This document shows, piece by piece, positions 42,001 to 57,000 of a stretch of DNA of 64,000 bases. The notes under the pieces are model-generated. The model was not told the origin of the DNA and did no database searches. It saw only the letters and a program-made list of their open reading frames with translations. The stretch's first letter is position 1. Every line of letters begins with the position of its first letter. Made by a program: the position numbers and the translations under genes. Origin of the DNA: Hemicentrotus pulcherrimus (lineage: Eukaryota; Echinodermata; Echinoidea; Camarodonta; Strongylocentrotidae). Where the stretch lies: the NCBI GenBank assembly GCA_003118195.1, contig BEXV01001444.1, positions 18,961 through 82,960 of the forward strand, given 5' to 3'.

Positions 42001-45000
42001 ACATAATTATTGTTTTTAATAATATGATTGCAGGGCCCTCAGGGAGAAAGGTATTTACACTGATGAGGCTGCCCTGTGTAAACAAGACATACATGTATTA
42101 TTATTATCATTATTAAAATTATTAATTTAAAGGTTTGTACAGCGAAATACATGTGGTGTGCCCAGGAACTTATGAATAAGGTGTATGATTAATCATACAG
42201 TGTAGATGTAGATGTTTCTGATATTTTAGATGTGTTATTGTCTACATGTACACTAAATTTATGTCTATCTTGTTCAACTTCATCCAGACTACTCCTCTTG
42301 CAATGTCCACTACATCATTTCTAAGGCGAGGGGCAACACCCCTAGCGACGGTATCTACTCAGTCAAGATCGGCGCAAATGTGAACGATGTCTACTGTGAC
42401 ATGACTAGGGATGGCGGGGGATGGACCCTCGTTCTCACTCAAGCAAGCGCTAGTGGCTGGTCCGCTTTAACCACGATATTACGCAATCTGAACAGTCCTT
42501 CGCTCACTTCTGACTATTCCATCCTCTCGAAGGCTGACACTATCAAGGACTCTGGAAAGGGCAATACCTTTAAGGTATGGATAAGGACACTTTGCATAGC
42601 CGAGTGAAACAAACGGCGGGGTGTCACAGTTCACTGTTGTCACACATAAAAGTCCTAGCTAGTGCACATGTATTATTCAATAATAATAACAGCTAGCACT
42701 TAGAATTTTCCAAGTACAGTGTACATGTAATGTGACTACAGTATATCACAGCATTAACAGAATAAATAATACTTGATATTGAATTAAACGGATGAGGACA
42801 TTTTGCATTTTAACTTGTTACAGGCTGTGGGAGTCGAGTGAAACAAACGGCGGGCTGCCACAGTCAAATTTTGTCACACATACATGTACAAGCACTAGTG
42901 CACATGTATTATTCAATTATGATAACAACTAGCACTTACAGGTAGTATTCTTTAAGTACATGTAGTGTGACCATATCACAGCATTTACAAAACAAATATT
43001 ACTAGATATTGGATTAAAATTAAACTAAGTAAAAATCAAAGAGATGAAAAGAAAAGGGGTTTAGATATATTGGGAAGAGATATGTTTTCAAGAATTCCTT
43101 GAATTGGTCTGTAAAATAAGCTGATTTGATGAAAGGTGGGATATTTTGTCCATTCTTTGGATGCAGTTCAAGTAATTGTGTGATCACCAGCTTTGCTTCA
43201 AGTCTTTGGTATAGTTGAAAGAAAAGGGTCCCTAGAAGAGAGAGTTTTGCTAAAAAATTGACGCAGTCCAGGGTTTCAACCCATGGTGAATTATGAATCT
43301 GTAACGCATGTCCTATCTGTGAATTTTTGAATGTTATCAGTGAAGTCTAGAACCTTAATAGGTTTCTTTGCATAATTTGAATACGAGGGTATTCAAATTA
43401 TGAAAAGAAACCTATTAACGTTATAGACTTCACTGTCAGACAGATAAAGTCATATTTTGTGCATAATTGTACCCAGGAAGTAGCATAATCATGTACTTTT
43501 AAGAATGCTATCAGTTGCCTGATGATCGATGGCAACCATGTTCAATTAGTCTGCCTTATTCAATATATATTTTTGCTCTGCCTAGGCATTGAGCACTGTC
43601 TGGAACGATAGAGCCAAACATATGGATCATATATAAAGCATATAAAACACAGAGCAAGTGTGTAACATCATATTAAAGAAATATTATTACCAGAATTGTA
43701 TAAGTTAAGTTTATTAATTCCATCTTAATACATGTATCATTCTTTACCATTTCAGTATCGCTTGGAGTCTATTGAGAGAGGGCGATGGGGTGGCCTCTGG
43801 GAGGTGCCTGCCAACTACAGCTTCACAAATAGCGACAGTTCCCAGGTCTCCACCTTGGTTGAGATGTTTGATGCCTGGCGTGCGGACAACTCCTCTCTGC
43901 AGCACATCATGCCCTGGCTCACGTCTGACGATCATGCTCTTCTCCGCGCTCACAACAACACGGGCACCACGTCTCACTGGGCGGGGACCATCGTCTGTGA
44001 CTGTGCCGACCTGACCTGGAGTCCATACACAAGCTGGTACGCCGCAGACGAGGAGCCCACAACTATGATGCCAACTACAACCATGGCCGCAACGACAACC
44101 ATGGAGGCACTTACAACGATGGCTGCAACTACAACCGTGGCTGCAACTACAAAGATGGCGGCAACTACGACGATGGCGGGAACTACGATGTCAGGGGGGA
44201 CAACGCAATCCGGAGTGACCACCCAGGCCAGTGGAGGAAGTCGCAGGAAGCGTGACATAGACACGGCAAGAGAGGGAGACGAGGACTTTGAAGATTTCAA
44301 GTATGTGTACCGGATTGGAGAACAGGAGATGAAGAAACTTGAGAATGTCCTGTTGTCCAGAAGAAGGAGGTCTACTGTAGTCACCTTTGGCACTGTGTGG
44401 TACTGGCTACGAGAAGATCACCATGGTAAGTTGACCTTTAACCCTCATACCCATATGCCCCGGTAAATCACCCTCGTCCCCGCTGCATAAAACTTACCAT
44501 TGGTGGTAACTTTGCCATCATTGGCAACTACCAATGTAACTCAACAGCCAATCAAAATCAAGGTTTCCATGGTAGTTACCGTTGATGTCAAAGCTACCAT
44601 CAATGGTAAGTTTTGTGCAATCACTATGAACATGACTGACAAAAAAGCGGACAAAATATACAGTTCCTCAGGTAGACAAAGGAACATCCCTTCACTGCTA
44701 TTATGTAAAAAGGTGAATATGCATGTGACACCTGTTCTACACATTTTTACATAATAGCAGTGAAGGGATGTTCCTTTGTGATACCTTAGGAACTGTATAT
44801 TTTGTCCGCTTTCTTTGTTAGTCGTGTTCATAGTGAATGGAGCCCAGAGCATGATAAGCATAAAGGGCTTCAGATTTCTGTATCTTATAGAATACAAATA
44901 AGTGAGTATGCTTAGGATTTCTGTTGTTGGCAGGCACTTTTGTCCTCAACCATACTTGCCATCCACATACATAAAATGTTTTTACAAAGAAGCACACATG

Positions 45001-45050
45001 TACACTCTTATATGTGAACAAGTTCTTAATATCCTAGTCACATCACCTAC

Positions 45051-45084
<34 letters not shown>

Positions 45085-48000
45085 TAATATTTGGTTCTTG
45101 TATAGCACATTTCACATTATAACATCTCTATGCGCTTCCAAAGAGCTTTGAAAATTATTACCGCGGCTTTAGCATGGCTGCCATCACGCTGCTCTAGCAT
45201 TTCAGGGAGTTAATTCCTGCGAGGTACCCATCTACCTTACCTGGGTTAAGTTTGGCAAATGTAGATTAATGGCTTGCCACCTGTCCATGACCATGCAGGG
45301 AGGTCTTATCCCTCCACAAACTAATTTTTATACGGTATTTATTATTTTATTTGTGCAGATTTTACACCATCAATGGAATTTGATATGAGTGGACGCTGCA
45401 GCTATGACACAGACATTAAGAGTTGTAACGATCCTTGCTCCGAGAAGGTTGTGCCAGCCACCCACGGCACGATGACCGGAACTCTGAAAGTCAATCCAAC
45501 TCTGACCGCAGCAAGAGATGGAGCGGAGCACAGGTGTGCTGTCTCTCTCCACCAGAACTACGTCGATCTTGGAGACCAGAGCGAGTCTTGCCTCTATGAC
45601 CCCACCCTCTGCAAGCAAGGCCTGACACTATCCTTCTGGACAATACTTACACCGGAAGACACCGTCGACGAAACAACCAACATCATCAGCTCTGCAGGAG
45701 TGGAGGTGTCTGTGTCCAGAGATTCCTCGGACCTTCAGCTCAACATTGCCCTCAAGGATGACTTCTATTACAGTCTGTCCAACGACAGCATCCCAGAGTC
45801 AGAGTGGTTCCATGTGATGATTACCTACAAGAGAGGCAAGGGCTTGCATCTCTACTTGAATGGGGACCTAGCCACAAGCCAGGACACCTCGAGCACAGCT
45901 GCATCAGCCCTCAGCGAGTCCCTCACCAATGTCTATATTGGTGGGAGCTACGAGAATGCTACAGAGTCTGCTTACGATGTGGACGTGGTACTCAGCGATC
46001 TGCAGATATTCTACCGGCAATTCTCCACCATAAATGCCAAGAACTACTTTTATCTCGGTAAATATTAGTTTGAGCTTACAGGAATTTGATTTTGTCAAGA
46101 ATTAGTTGGACAGTTATCAGAATAAGCCAGCAGAGAGTTTGGAACTATTTTATGTGCTTGTTTTTATGAAGGGGAAATGGTTCCATGGAATATTCTTGTT
46201 TATCATTTTCCTTTGTATGATTCATTAATCATCCCTAACATCATGAATATCTACTCATCCTTACCATGCTGCCTCTGTATATGAATTAAGGCCATCTGAA
46301 CATGAACATGTTATCTTATTCCATTTAAACCTTGACACTCTATTTGAAATTATTAAAACAGTATCATGTAATTGCTCTTGTGTAATCTTTGAACTTGGGA
46401 GTAGAGATCTGAGGACTATACTGATCAATTTCACCTTCCCCTACCAAGCAGAAGGGACACTAATTGATTGATAGTGATATACTGAATTGCGATAGAAAGT
46501 TACATTGTATCTATGTGTAAATGTAGATATCTGAGGTTCTTTCCTCCCTCTCTCCAAGTGCCACATATCGCTTGACTTTGGCAATCATGCTGTTCCACAA
46601 CCCTCAGCTCCTAGCCTTCTCTATTAGCACTTCTCCAAGTTCTTTCCCTCCTCTCTCTTCTAACAATTTCTGCAGACTGTCCATTCAAAGTATCCTCTTT
46701 CTTCCCCTACTCATCCTTCCCACAATTTTTCCTGCCTAATCAACATCTCAAGTATCATTTTACTTTGCACTCCAGGGGGGTGTTTCACAAAGATCCTAAG
46801 TTGAACTTAAATCTAAGTTGGACTTAAAAACTATGGAGAGCCATTTGTAGCCTTATAATGAAATACATTCAAAAGCTAAATTCAAGTGTTTTTAGACTTT
46901 TCATAAATTCCACATCAAGAACATGAAATCTCCCCAAAATAATAAAAATATGAATGATTTGAATCAACATTTTATGCCTTTTAAAATAATTTTTACGAAG
47001 TATTTTCAATGATGCTAAGGGCTTTCCATAATTGCTAAGTCCAACTTAGAGATAAGTTCAACTTAGGATCTTTATAAAAAGCCCCCCAGGTCTTCTAAGA
47101 GCTTCCTCATTCCTAAGTTTGTTAGTCCAAGGGATTTTCATCATTCTTCTTAAAAAAACATATTTTGCAACTTCCAAACCTTTTTTAGTATCAGAGGCTA
47201 AAGTCCATGTTTCACTACCATACATAAGTTCTAGGTAGAGGTAACAATTCAGTACTCTTATTCTGGTCCTCATACCCATTGTGCAATTTGTCAGAATTTT
47301 GCCTAACTTTGAAAAAATGCGGCATACAGATGCTGTTATATAGGTGATATTCTTCTTCATACATGTATGTTGTTTTTTCTTCCAATCCTTCCAGGATCCA
47401 ACGCTGATTCTCAAATTGGAACATGTGGAGATAATCCCTGTCCAGGTAAAGATTAACAGAGTTCATAGGTTATCAAACCTGTCTATATAGTGGGCATCTT
47501 TATATAAAGACCTCCTGTTTGTAATGGCCTTTGCTTGATATGTTTTGAACATTTGATAAGAATAGCTGTACACATGAACACAATGTCAACGGCGTTAATG
47601 CATTACCATATATCTTTTGTTATGTATGCTTTAACCCTTTCAGGACAGGATTTGTTTCTAGAGCTGAATTGATCACACAATGTTCTTCAAATTGGCAACG
47701 ATACTATTGATAAGAAAGGGAATGATTTTGAATCTTATATGTTTCCAATTTAAGGTTAAGAACTTATTATTTACATTTAAGAATAGACTCATGTACACCA
47801 TGACAAACAGGTTGCACACTTCTGCTACTTTTGGAGAAACTCTTAAACTCTTTAAGAAACAAACTCAATTTCATCCCCTGATAACTAGTGCATGGAAGCT
47901 GAACAGCCTGTAAATAAATTGGAAACTGTTCTGTTGAGTGTGGTAGTAACGGTGTCATTGAACAGGAACTGTTGAACCCCATCTCATACTATAGTGGTGA

Positions 48001-51000
48001 TGATTGCTTCAGGGATAACACACTATGAACACTTCATTGTCATTTTGCTTGAAGTATTCTCTCATTTTGTTTGTTTTGATCTTTTTTTTGTTTAAACATT
48101 TAAGAATAGACTCATGTTGTGGAGAAACTCTTTAACAATCAATCTCTCCCCTGATAACTAGTGCATGGAGGCTGGGCCGCTTATGAGAATGTCGGCACTT
48201 GTTCCATTGAGTGCGGTGGCGATGGTGTCATTGAGCAATGGAGGAACTGTTCCAACCCCACCCCTCAACACGGTGGTGACGACTGCGTTGGGAAGAGTAC
48301 GAGGTTCACCAGCTGCACAGGACTAGCGTCATGCTCAGGTATGGAAGATGGTTGGAGATCTTTGATGAGATCTGTTTTTTTAATTAAAACAAAAAAATTG
48401 ATTAGAATTTATTATATTTCATATAATTTTTTTTACAATAAAGAACACAGATGACAAAGAAAGTTAAAAATTGTGATTTCTTTTGTAGGTTCCCATGGAT
48501 AAATATAATATCAACATTTTTTTGTCTTGGAAGGTAGAAGATATTGATGTTGCAAACATTTTAAGGTTATCTTGTGCAATGATAATAATAATAATCATAA
48601 CAATAATCTAGATTTATGTAGCGCTGAATACAAATACCATCTCTAAGAGCTGTACATTCTTTATTACCCCCGTCATCATATTTATCCATGCACAAGGTGC
48701 ACCACCTCCACTCCCTGGGGAGTACTCCTACCATATGGTCACTATAAGGGCATATGGCAATCACTATTAAACAAAAAAGCTTTCGTCATCCTACCAGGTC
48801 CCCATATCATTCCTGGGTACGGAGTGTCAAATGTAGATAATGCCTTGCCAAAGGACATTAGTGCCGTGTCGGGTATCGAACCCACAATCTTAGCATTTCA
48901 AGTCAAGTGCTTAAACCACTGGTCTAGAAACCTGTGTGTTCCATAAAATATACTGTATATTGTTTTTCCACTTATTTCTCCCAATAATGAAAGATTGATT
49001 AATATGAACCATAATGTTTAATAGTGATACCAAACAGAATCATTAGTCAATGGTCATCTCAATTATCACTTTTGGACAGAATAAATGGATAAATGTGAAA
49101 TGTTACATAGGAAAAATTGCACATTATCACCTTACAGCATAAAAACACTGATGCTGGAAGATTTTTGAAGTATCATTGATTTAAAGGAAAATAAAACAAG
49201 ATAAAATCAAAAGAAGTTTGATCACTACTTTTGCACATGGTAAATTCAATTTAATGTAAAATAGAGCAACATTTGGTGAGTTCATGCAGTATCATCCGTT
49301 GAGAGCCAGAAAGGCATTAACTTAGTATGAATGAACACCCTTCTGGCTCCAAACGTGATATGTATATGTATGATGGAATAGTTATTGTTGCATTAATCTT
49401 AGTTTTAACTTATAAATGCATTCATGAACTGGCACCAATTTATCTGCAAGAATTAATCCAGGAATACAAACCCTCTCGCAATTTACGGTCATCTTCACAA
49501 TTAAACCTTGTATCTATGCTTCTGTGTCAACTCTTTCTTATGGTAATCGCTCTTTTTGCAAAGCTTCTGCTGAACTTTGGAACAGATTACCTTAAAATGT
49601 CAAAAACTGTCAAACCGTTAACCTATTCGAAACTATTTTAAATTTTGAACCTATTCAAAACTGCGTTTGATGATTAATCAACTCTGTTCACCTTGATGTG
49701 TATTCCATATGTATTGTAATTTGTAGGTTTATTTGCATTTATAGTTTTGTTTAAGATGTAATTGTATATCTGTCTATTTTGTGTGTTGTAGCGCTTAGAG
49801 ACTTCAGTAGTAAGCGCTTTTAAGTAACGTTTTTTATTATTATTTTTATTATCAATTGTATTGCCAATTTACTGAGTTGATGATACATTCATATCTACGT
49901 ATTTCTTATTTTTCCATGTTCATTATGTTAGCCTTTAGTTGGAAGTTTGTACCCGGTATGCCCCATCATAATAAATCCATGCATGAATTGGACAAATGAT
50001 TAAAATCAATTCAACTAAATTTCGTTTTCTTCCAAATCCCACCCAAAAGAAAATGAAGACTCAGGACTTGGCATGGAGCTTGGAAACATAACCGACTCCT
50101 ACTTGACGGAGTCTGAATGCTCAGCCAGTAACGACTCCTGCGCAACGTGGGCGCGGCTCAACGACGCAGACTCCTCCCACTGCTGGATGCCCCCCAATGG
50201 CACGGAGGGGGCGTGGCTTCAAATCGAGCTGCAGTACCCCGTCGCTCTAAAGGGTGTGGCCACCAGCGGGCGCCCTTCGGATGACAGCTACGTGACGGAG
50301 TATGAAGTCATGTACAGCGTGGATGGGGCAGAGTGGTATCATGTGATAGATGGCAATAGTTCAAAGGTGAGGAAACTACCCCCCTGTCCCCCATTTCACA
50401 AGTGTAGCATCATTATTAGCCCTGTCTCTTTCAAATAGCTTTCATTTGGCACATTATACATTGTACATGTTGGAGACGTGATGGCTCAGTGGTAGAGCAG
50501 TGGTCTCGCAATCGGCAGGTCCTCGATTCAATACCAAGTCGATGCCCTTTGGTAAGGCGCTAATCCTCATTACCAGGTCCATCAGAGAGGACTTAAAGCA
50601 TTCCGTTCCTTTGTTGCATACTTACAAGCATACACATGCTTTCTTAGCAGTCACAAACAAACATGTACATGCATTCTCTCAAGAACAAAAAAAAATGAGT
50701 GTGAGAGCTTGAAACTTCATTATTTCAAGGTTAGATAATAACTTTGTTATTCCCAAAGTATTGGATGTAACAGAAAAGTGTTATTTTTTATTTTGATATT
50801 TCCTCTGCCTACAGGTGTTTCGAGGTAACTACAACAATACCAACGTAGTCCGGCATGATGTCAATGTCTCAGCCGAGGTCAGCTATGTCCAGTTTCGGCC
50901 AAAATCCTGGAACAATGCAGTCTGCATGAGGGTTGAACTCTATGGAGTGTACCTTCCAGGTGAGAAAGTTGACCCCTTCTTTTTCCTTGCTGTGTGGGTT

Positions 51001-54000
51001 GGTGGGTGAGGGTGGGGGCGGCTGCATGTCCCACCAAGTGTAGAACAATGTTTTTTTTTTTACTTTGATGGTGGGTTTGGGGAGTTGTTTTTTAGAAACA
51101 AAAACAATTATCCTCAATGTTAAGTTTGCATCCTTGAAAGATATTATATTCCTTATTTACAAATGAAACAAAGTCTTATAGTCAAACCTTCACAGAAAAA
51201 GCAAGTGATCTTCATATAGTCAAGATGATTATTTATATACAATGTACCTGTAGGTAATATAAAGAAACATGATCCCCTCATCGCAATTGTGAAAAGTAGA
51301 CAGCTACAGTGGTTTGGGCATGTACAGTGTATCTAGATGGAAGAATAGCTTAGCAAACACCATTTTGCATGGACGAACGGATGGGAGAAGAAAGAGGTGT
51401 AGACCAACTAGGACATGGACTGAAAACATCAAGCATTGGACGGGCATGTCATTTGAGCAGCTAACTAGAACAGCTGAAGACAGGAAGTGATGGAGAACTT
51501 GTGTCGAGGTCTATTCCATTGTCACCCCAACAGCCTCCAAACTACATCCATAGATACACAATGTAGTCAGTATGAACATTGACATTTATAAGGAATTTCC
51601 GTTACAGATTTCAGTTTCAGTTATTCATTCAAAATGTTCTCATTGTCTCAATTTTGCAGTTGATGGAAAGTATAGCCGCTATGGTGAATGGTCAGAGTGC
51701 AACGTAACCTGTGGGGGCGGTATACAGTTCCGCAATCGGACATGTGACAATCCCAGTCCCAAGTTTGGCGGCCAAGATTGCCAGGACCCGGACACCAAAT
51801 CTCAAGAGTGTAACACCAACAACTGTCCAAGTAAGTTGAACACATCTTGTGTATTCCTGAAGAAGCATCGCACAAGTGTAGTACATGTAAGCTGTGGCTT
51901 TGCTATGAAATGTGTCATTAGCATTATTTGTATAGCGAAGATTATACAACACCTAATAAAATCAATTCTTAATCACTTGACATGCGATAAATGTAATGTT
52001 GAACAGCATCATTCTCGAGGCGTGCAATTCCGTTTGATCAATTTGCACCATTGCACAGTGACGTTACTATAACGATGTACAAAGTATATTGTGAGGTAAG
52101 TGACTTTACCGTGCGATGGAACAAATAGATCAAACAAAATGCACTCTGACGTGACGTCACAGAAAACATAAAGCATGGTATGAGTATGGTACAAGCATGG
52201 CTTGCTGCACTGCATGCTTAATAATAGTGCACTCTCACAAAAAAAACTCGCTGAGATTTGGACTAGGCCTAGGAAAACTGTTAATTAAAAAAAAATTGTT
52301 TTAAATCCGTAAACGTCCAAGGTGTTGTATACAACGAATAGTGAATGGTCTGTATTAGTGCAATGAAACAAGATTTTGCATTCGGTGAAAGATGAGACGC
52401 TCCATTCAACTCGGCTGCACCTCATTGAATATAGCGTCTCTTATTCACGGCCATTCACTATTTGAATAATAGCGATGGGTGGCATGTTCCGTAATCCTCA
52501 AAGTATTAGACAAAATTGACACTGTGATATTGAGGTAACTTCATGAGATCCTTCTTCATCCTTTATGCACAAAGCTTGTCCTGGAAACTGACATGTTATG
52601 TGAGAGATATTTCATCTAAGCAGCTTTAATTTTCGATCCCATAATGTTTGTGCTTTGTTCACAAAGGTTTTAGAATATCTCTCTATAATCTTTGCTGGTA
52701 CCAAAAATAGAATGCACAGTAATCACATGTAGATAAAAAGGGGATTCCCTTTACACTTCATTTACATGATCATTCATACAACATTTGAAAAATTACCCTT
52801 CAAATTATAATAATAGTAATAATACACAACATTTATTAGGCACTTGATATATCTGTTTCTAATTACACCATTGTCTGTCTACAAATTACCAACCAAAACT
52901 TATAATAAACACACAAATTATAAGTCTGTTCTTTATTCAATAAATCATGCATATATAGTAATAAAAATTAAAATGAGATCAAACATAAGATCAAACATAC
53001 AAGTGTTTATCTTCAATGTCAGAGATTTTCTCCTCATTTATCAATAACCCACCCTCTAATTCTCTCCTGCCAGTTGATGGAGGTTGGTCTGCCTGGGAGA
53101 CGGTCGTGAACTGCTCCGTTTCCTGCGGGAGTGACGGCATCAAACAAGAAATGAGAGAGTGCAGCAATCCTCCAAAGCAGTACGGGGGTCAACCCTGCGA
53201 AGGTGACGAGTATCGTTGGGTGTCCTGTGCAGGCCCTGCGTCCTGTTCAGGTAAAGTTCAGTTCAGTTCAGTCTTTCTTTCATTCTCAATAAAAAAAACG
53301 TACATAAGATATATACACAACAGAGTAATACCAATAAAAATTAATACCAAGCAATTAGAACAAGAACAAATTACAAGAAGGAGGGGTCAACAAAAAAGAG
53401 CAAATAGCCTTATAGTATGTTGATCCCACAATTAGAATGATACATAAGTTTCCGCTGGACGACGACATCTCTAGAAGAAGTGTTTTTGTATTTTATCTTA
53501 TGGTGTCCCCACACAGGCTATGAAGAGACTGAACTCGGAATCGTCAATCAAGACATTGCCGACTCCCAGTTCTCAGAATCCAGCTGCTCTAGCGCTGCCC
53601 ACTGTGGCAGCGCGGCCCGCCTCGATTCATCCACTGCTTCCGACTGCTGGATCCCCGCCAACTCTACCACCTCTGAATGGCTGGAGGTCAACCTGACAGA
53701 CAGCGTGACCCTTGTCGGCATGGCGATCCAGGGTCGATCTTCAGATGACCTCTATGTGACCTCGTACTATATGTATTTTTGGAAGAGAACTTCCAGCAAC
53801 TTCAAGGGGTACAAGGCTGCTGGTACAAAGACAAAAATGGTAGGTTAAAACTGTTGGTTATGATTTGATGAACATGTAATTAAAGCCCCACTGCACTACT
53901 TATAGCTACTTGCGCCCTCTATATAGCAAACAATGCCTAAACGGTGCCTGTCAATCCCCCATGATCCCCTTTTTCTTATGTTGATTGAGAGCTGATTTGA

Positions 54001-57000
54001 TGAGATAACCACCTGTCAGTGACCTTGCAGGGAAGTCTAATCCCCCTGGCTAAAGTAGTGCAGATGGGCTGTAAAAGTGTGATCTGAGTAAGAGGCTTAC
54101 TGCAATCTCAGGTGTCTGGAAGTGGTGAAAGTCAAATTGGGGTTTCAACTTTGAACAAGAGATTTTCATAATGGTTGTTTTGATGTTGTAAGTGTGATCC
54201 AAGTACGATTGCATTTGCTGGAGAATATGTTATCTGTTTAGTTGTTTTGATGTTGTAAGTTCAGCAACTATTTTGAATGGGTATGGGTTGTTGAGATATT
54301 TTATGATAATTCTACTGTATAACAAATGGACACACACATTTCGCAGAAAATCCTAGTACTGAGATAATTGATGTAGAAGTATTTCTTGATATCATTCAGA
54401 AAGGGATCTCAAGTAAAATGAGCTACATGTACATGTAAATGTTTGTACATATGCGTATATGTACATGTAATATATAAATTGAATTGAATTGATAAGGTTT
54501 ATTGATAAAAATTCAAAGTCACAGCTAAAAGCTGACACGTCTTGAATTTACAAATAAAACTCCAAATATGTTCAATGTAAAGTAGGAAAATGTGAAGATA
54601 AGACAAACACCCTGTATAGTATATGAGCTTTTGAGCAGTTAACAACTGTTTCTTGGAATACTTTTATTGTATTTGTCTATATCTTTTGAACAGCTTTTCC
54701 AAGGGAACGTTGATAACACCAATGCTGTTCGCTATGATCTAGATGGACTAGATGACGTCATGCTTGTTAGATTTGAGCCACAGTCGTGGAACGGCTCAAT
54801 CTGCATGCGTGTCGCCCTCTATGGCTACTTCAATCCGAGTGAGTTTTCAAGACTATTTCTTGCAGTCTATTTTTCAGTTTTTATGCCTCCGCTACAAAGT
54901 AGCCGGAGGCATTATGTTTTCGGGTTGTCCATCCGTCCGTACGTCCCGTTCTTGTGATTGCGTTATCTCAAGAACCGATTGATGGATTCCCGCCTAACTT
55001 GGGTCATGTATGTATCTCACAGTGCCAATGAACTGATTAGATTTTGAGGCCACAAGATCCAAGGTCAAAGGTCACAGGGCTCATAATNAGAATATGCTCC
55101 TTTAAGAAATTCCCAGTTGTTATTCATGCATACTGTACATCCTTAATTCAGTGATTGTTAAAGGGACTTGGTAACATTGCTAAGATGAGAGTTAGTGGTG
55201 CTAAGGTAGTGACTTCAATGCTAGATGTACAATTAAAGATAATCTGAAAATTTGAGTGAAAACGGACCATTATTCATGGTACAAATTGGGAAAAACTGAT
55301 GTGATCGATTCCTTAATTCTCCCAACTAGGTCTAGATCTAGATCTATAGAACAATTTAGTTACATTTTAGGTGAATGGAAATCTCACAAAGCAATAAAAT
55401 AGCTCTACATTCCATTCCAGACATTTAAGTGTTGACAGATTTTTATAGCCTGTTTAAGTCTTTTTTTTCATGGAAAAATGGTTGGGAAAATTCAAAAACG
55501 GCTGGGAGAATTTACTGTTAATCACTGTTAGAGGGTGCCTCACATCAACGCCTTCAAAGAAAACCATGGATATCTTTGTGGTTTGAGAATTTTTTCAGGA
55601 ATTTATGCCTGTCAGAGGGTTAGTACCGTAGAAGGAATGTAGTAAATAACATTTTATACCAAAATTAAGCAATTTTTTCTTCAACCTTCAACAATGTTAC
55701 CCAGTCACTTTAATGAAAACTCTCCTGTGAAATTGCCCGGTCAACCCTGACAATAATTTTGAATTTTTCTCACTTTATTTGCACATGTGACATCATTGTC
55801 ACTATCTTACACTGTCTTACCAGCCACCTGTTTATAGTGGTCAACTTCATGTATATTGGTCCCCTAGGAAAAAAAAAAAGAGTTTTGTAGAACTTGTCTA
55901 GAAAGACCATCTTAATAAAGGAGCCTTTTTTCCAGTTCCCCTTGGGTGGCCTAATTTACAGCCAGGTTTCACTGTATTAAATGATAATAAGATATTTCTG
56001 TACCACAATTTGCAAACTTGTTACTCTGTTGTCATGACGACTGACTGTAGCTGATCTTTTATTCATCAGTTGATGGTGACTGGGGTCCATGGAGCAGCTG
56101 GGATAACTGCAGTGTGACCTGCGGGGGTGGGGTGCACTACCGGAACCGTACCTGTACCAACCCCGCCCCCAAGTATGGTGGATTGGACTGCTCGGGGGCT
56201 AGCTGGGAAGTACAGAGCTGCAGCAACAACAACTGCCCAAGTGAGTGCTTAGATGACATTTAAAGTAGTCGCCCAAAGAAATTCATGACAAATGATAATT
56301 ATGGACAAAGATTTTCTGTTGAAATACACAAATAATTTGCTAAAAAATCATATACAGTAGATATCATGGCAAGGCATAAAATGCAATGTTGTGGCTAGCT
56401 GTGTCTTGCATGTGACGTCACGAATTTGGCGCTCTACGGAGGACTGCTGAAGGCAGAAAATCTGGATCTCAAAATCAAAATTTTTTAGAGATGATTACTG
56501 CAAGCTCCAAACATATTTTGAAGAAGGAAGTTGTCATATTTGATCAGTAAGGCTTTCCCTTCGCAATGATTTGAATTTTGCATCAATTTTAAACACTTTT
56601 GATTCTTTGGGTGACTGCTTTAATGGTATAAAGACTTGTTTTTTCAGAGGTTTTTAAAACGCTAAGATTGATCATGGAGCAACATCAACCTGAGATTTAG
56701 AGAAAAAAAAACACTCAAGAATCTACTGCCAGTCTTGTTGACAGTTGTTAATTTCATTAATTAGTGTAATTTATGCACATGATATTCATAAACGCTTTTT
56801 TTTTGTTAACATTGGAATTAACAGAGCTTATGGAGATAAGTTTTCTGAGCAAAATAATTTTAATCAATCTTCAATCCTTGTGGGGCTAAGAATATTCAAA
56901 ATATTGTCCTTCCAAAAGAATGAAGGGCATATTCGAACAATGAATATAAGAAATTTATCTTATTAATTCATATATTTTACGAAAAAGATAATTCAAAAGG

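Noticed and set aside
50468..50540. Possible tRNA gene
   Set aside because: A- and B-box-like motifs are present but no cloverleaf and no acceptor stem; it continues into a SINE body.
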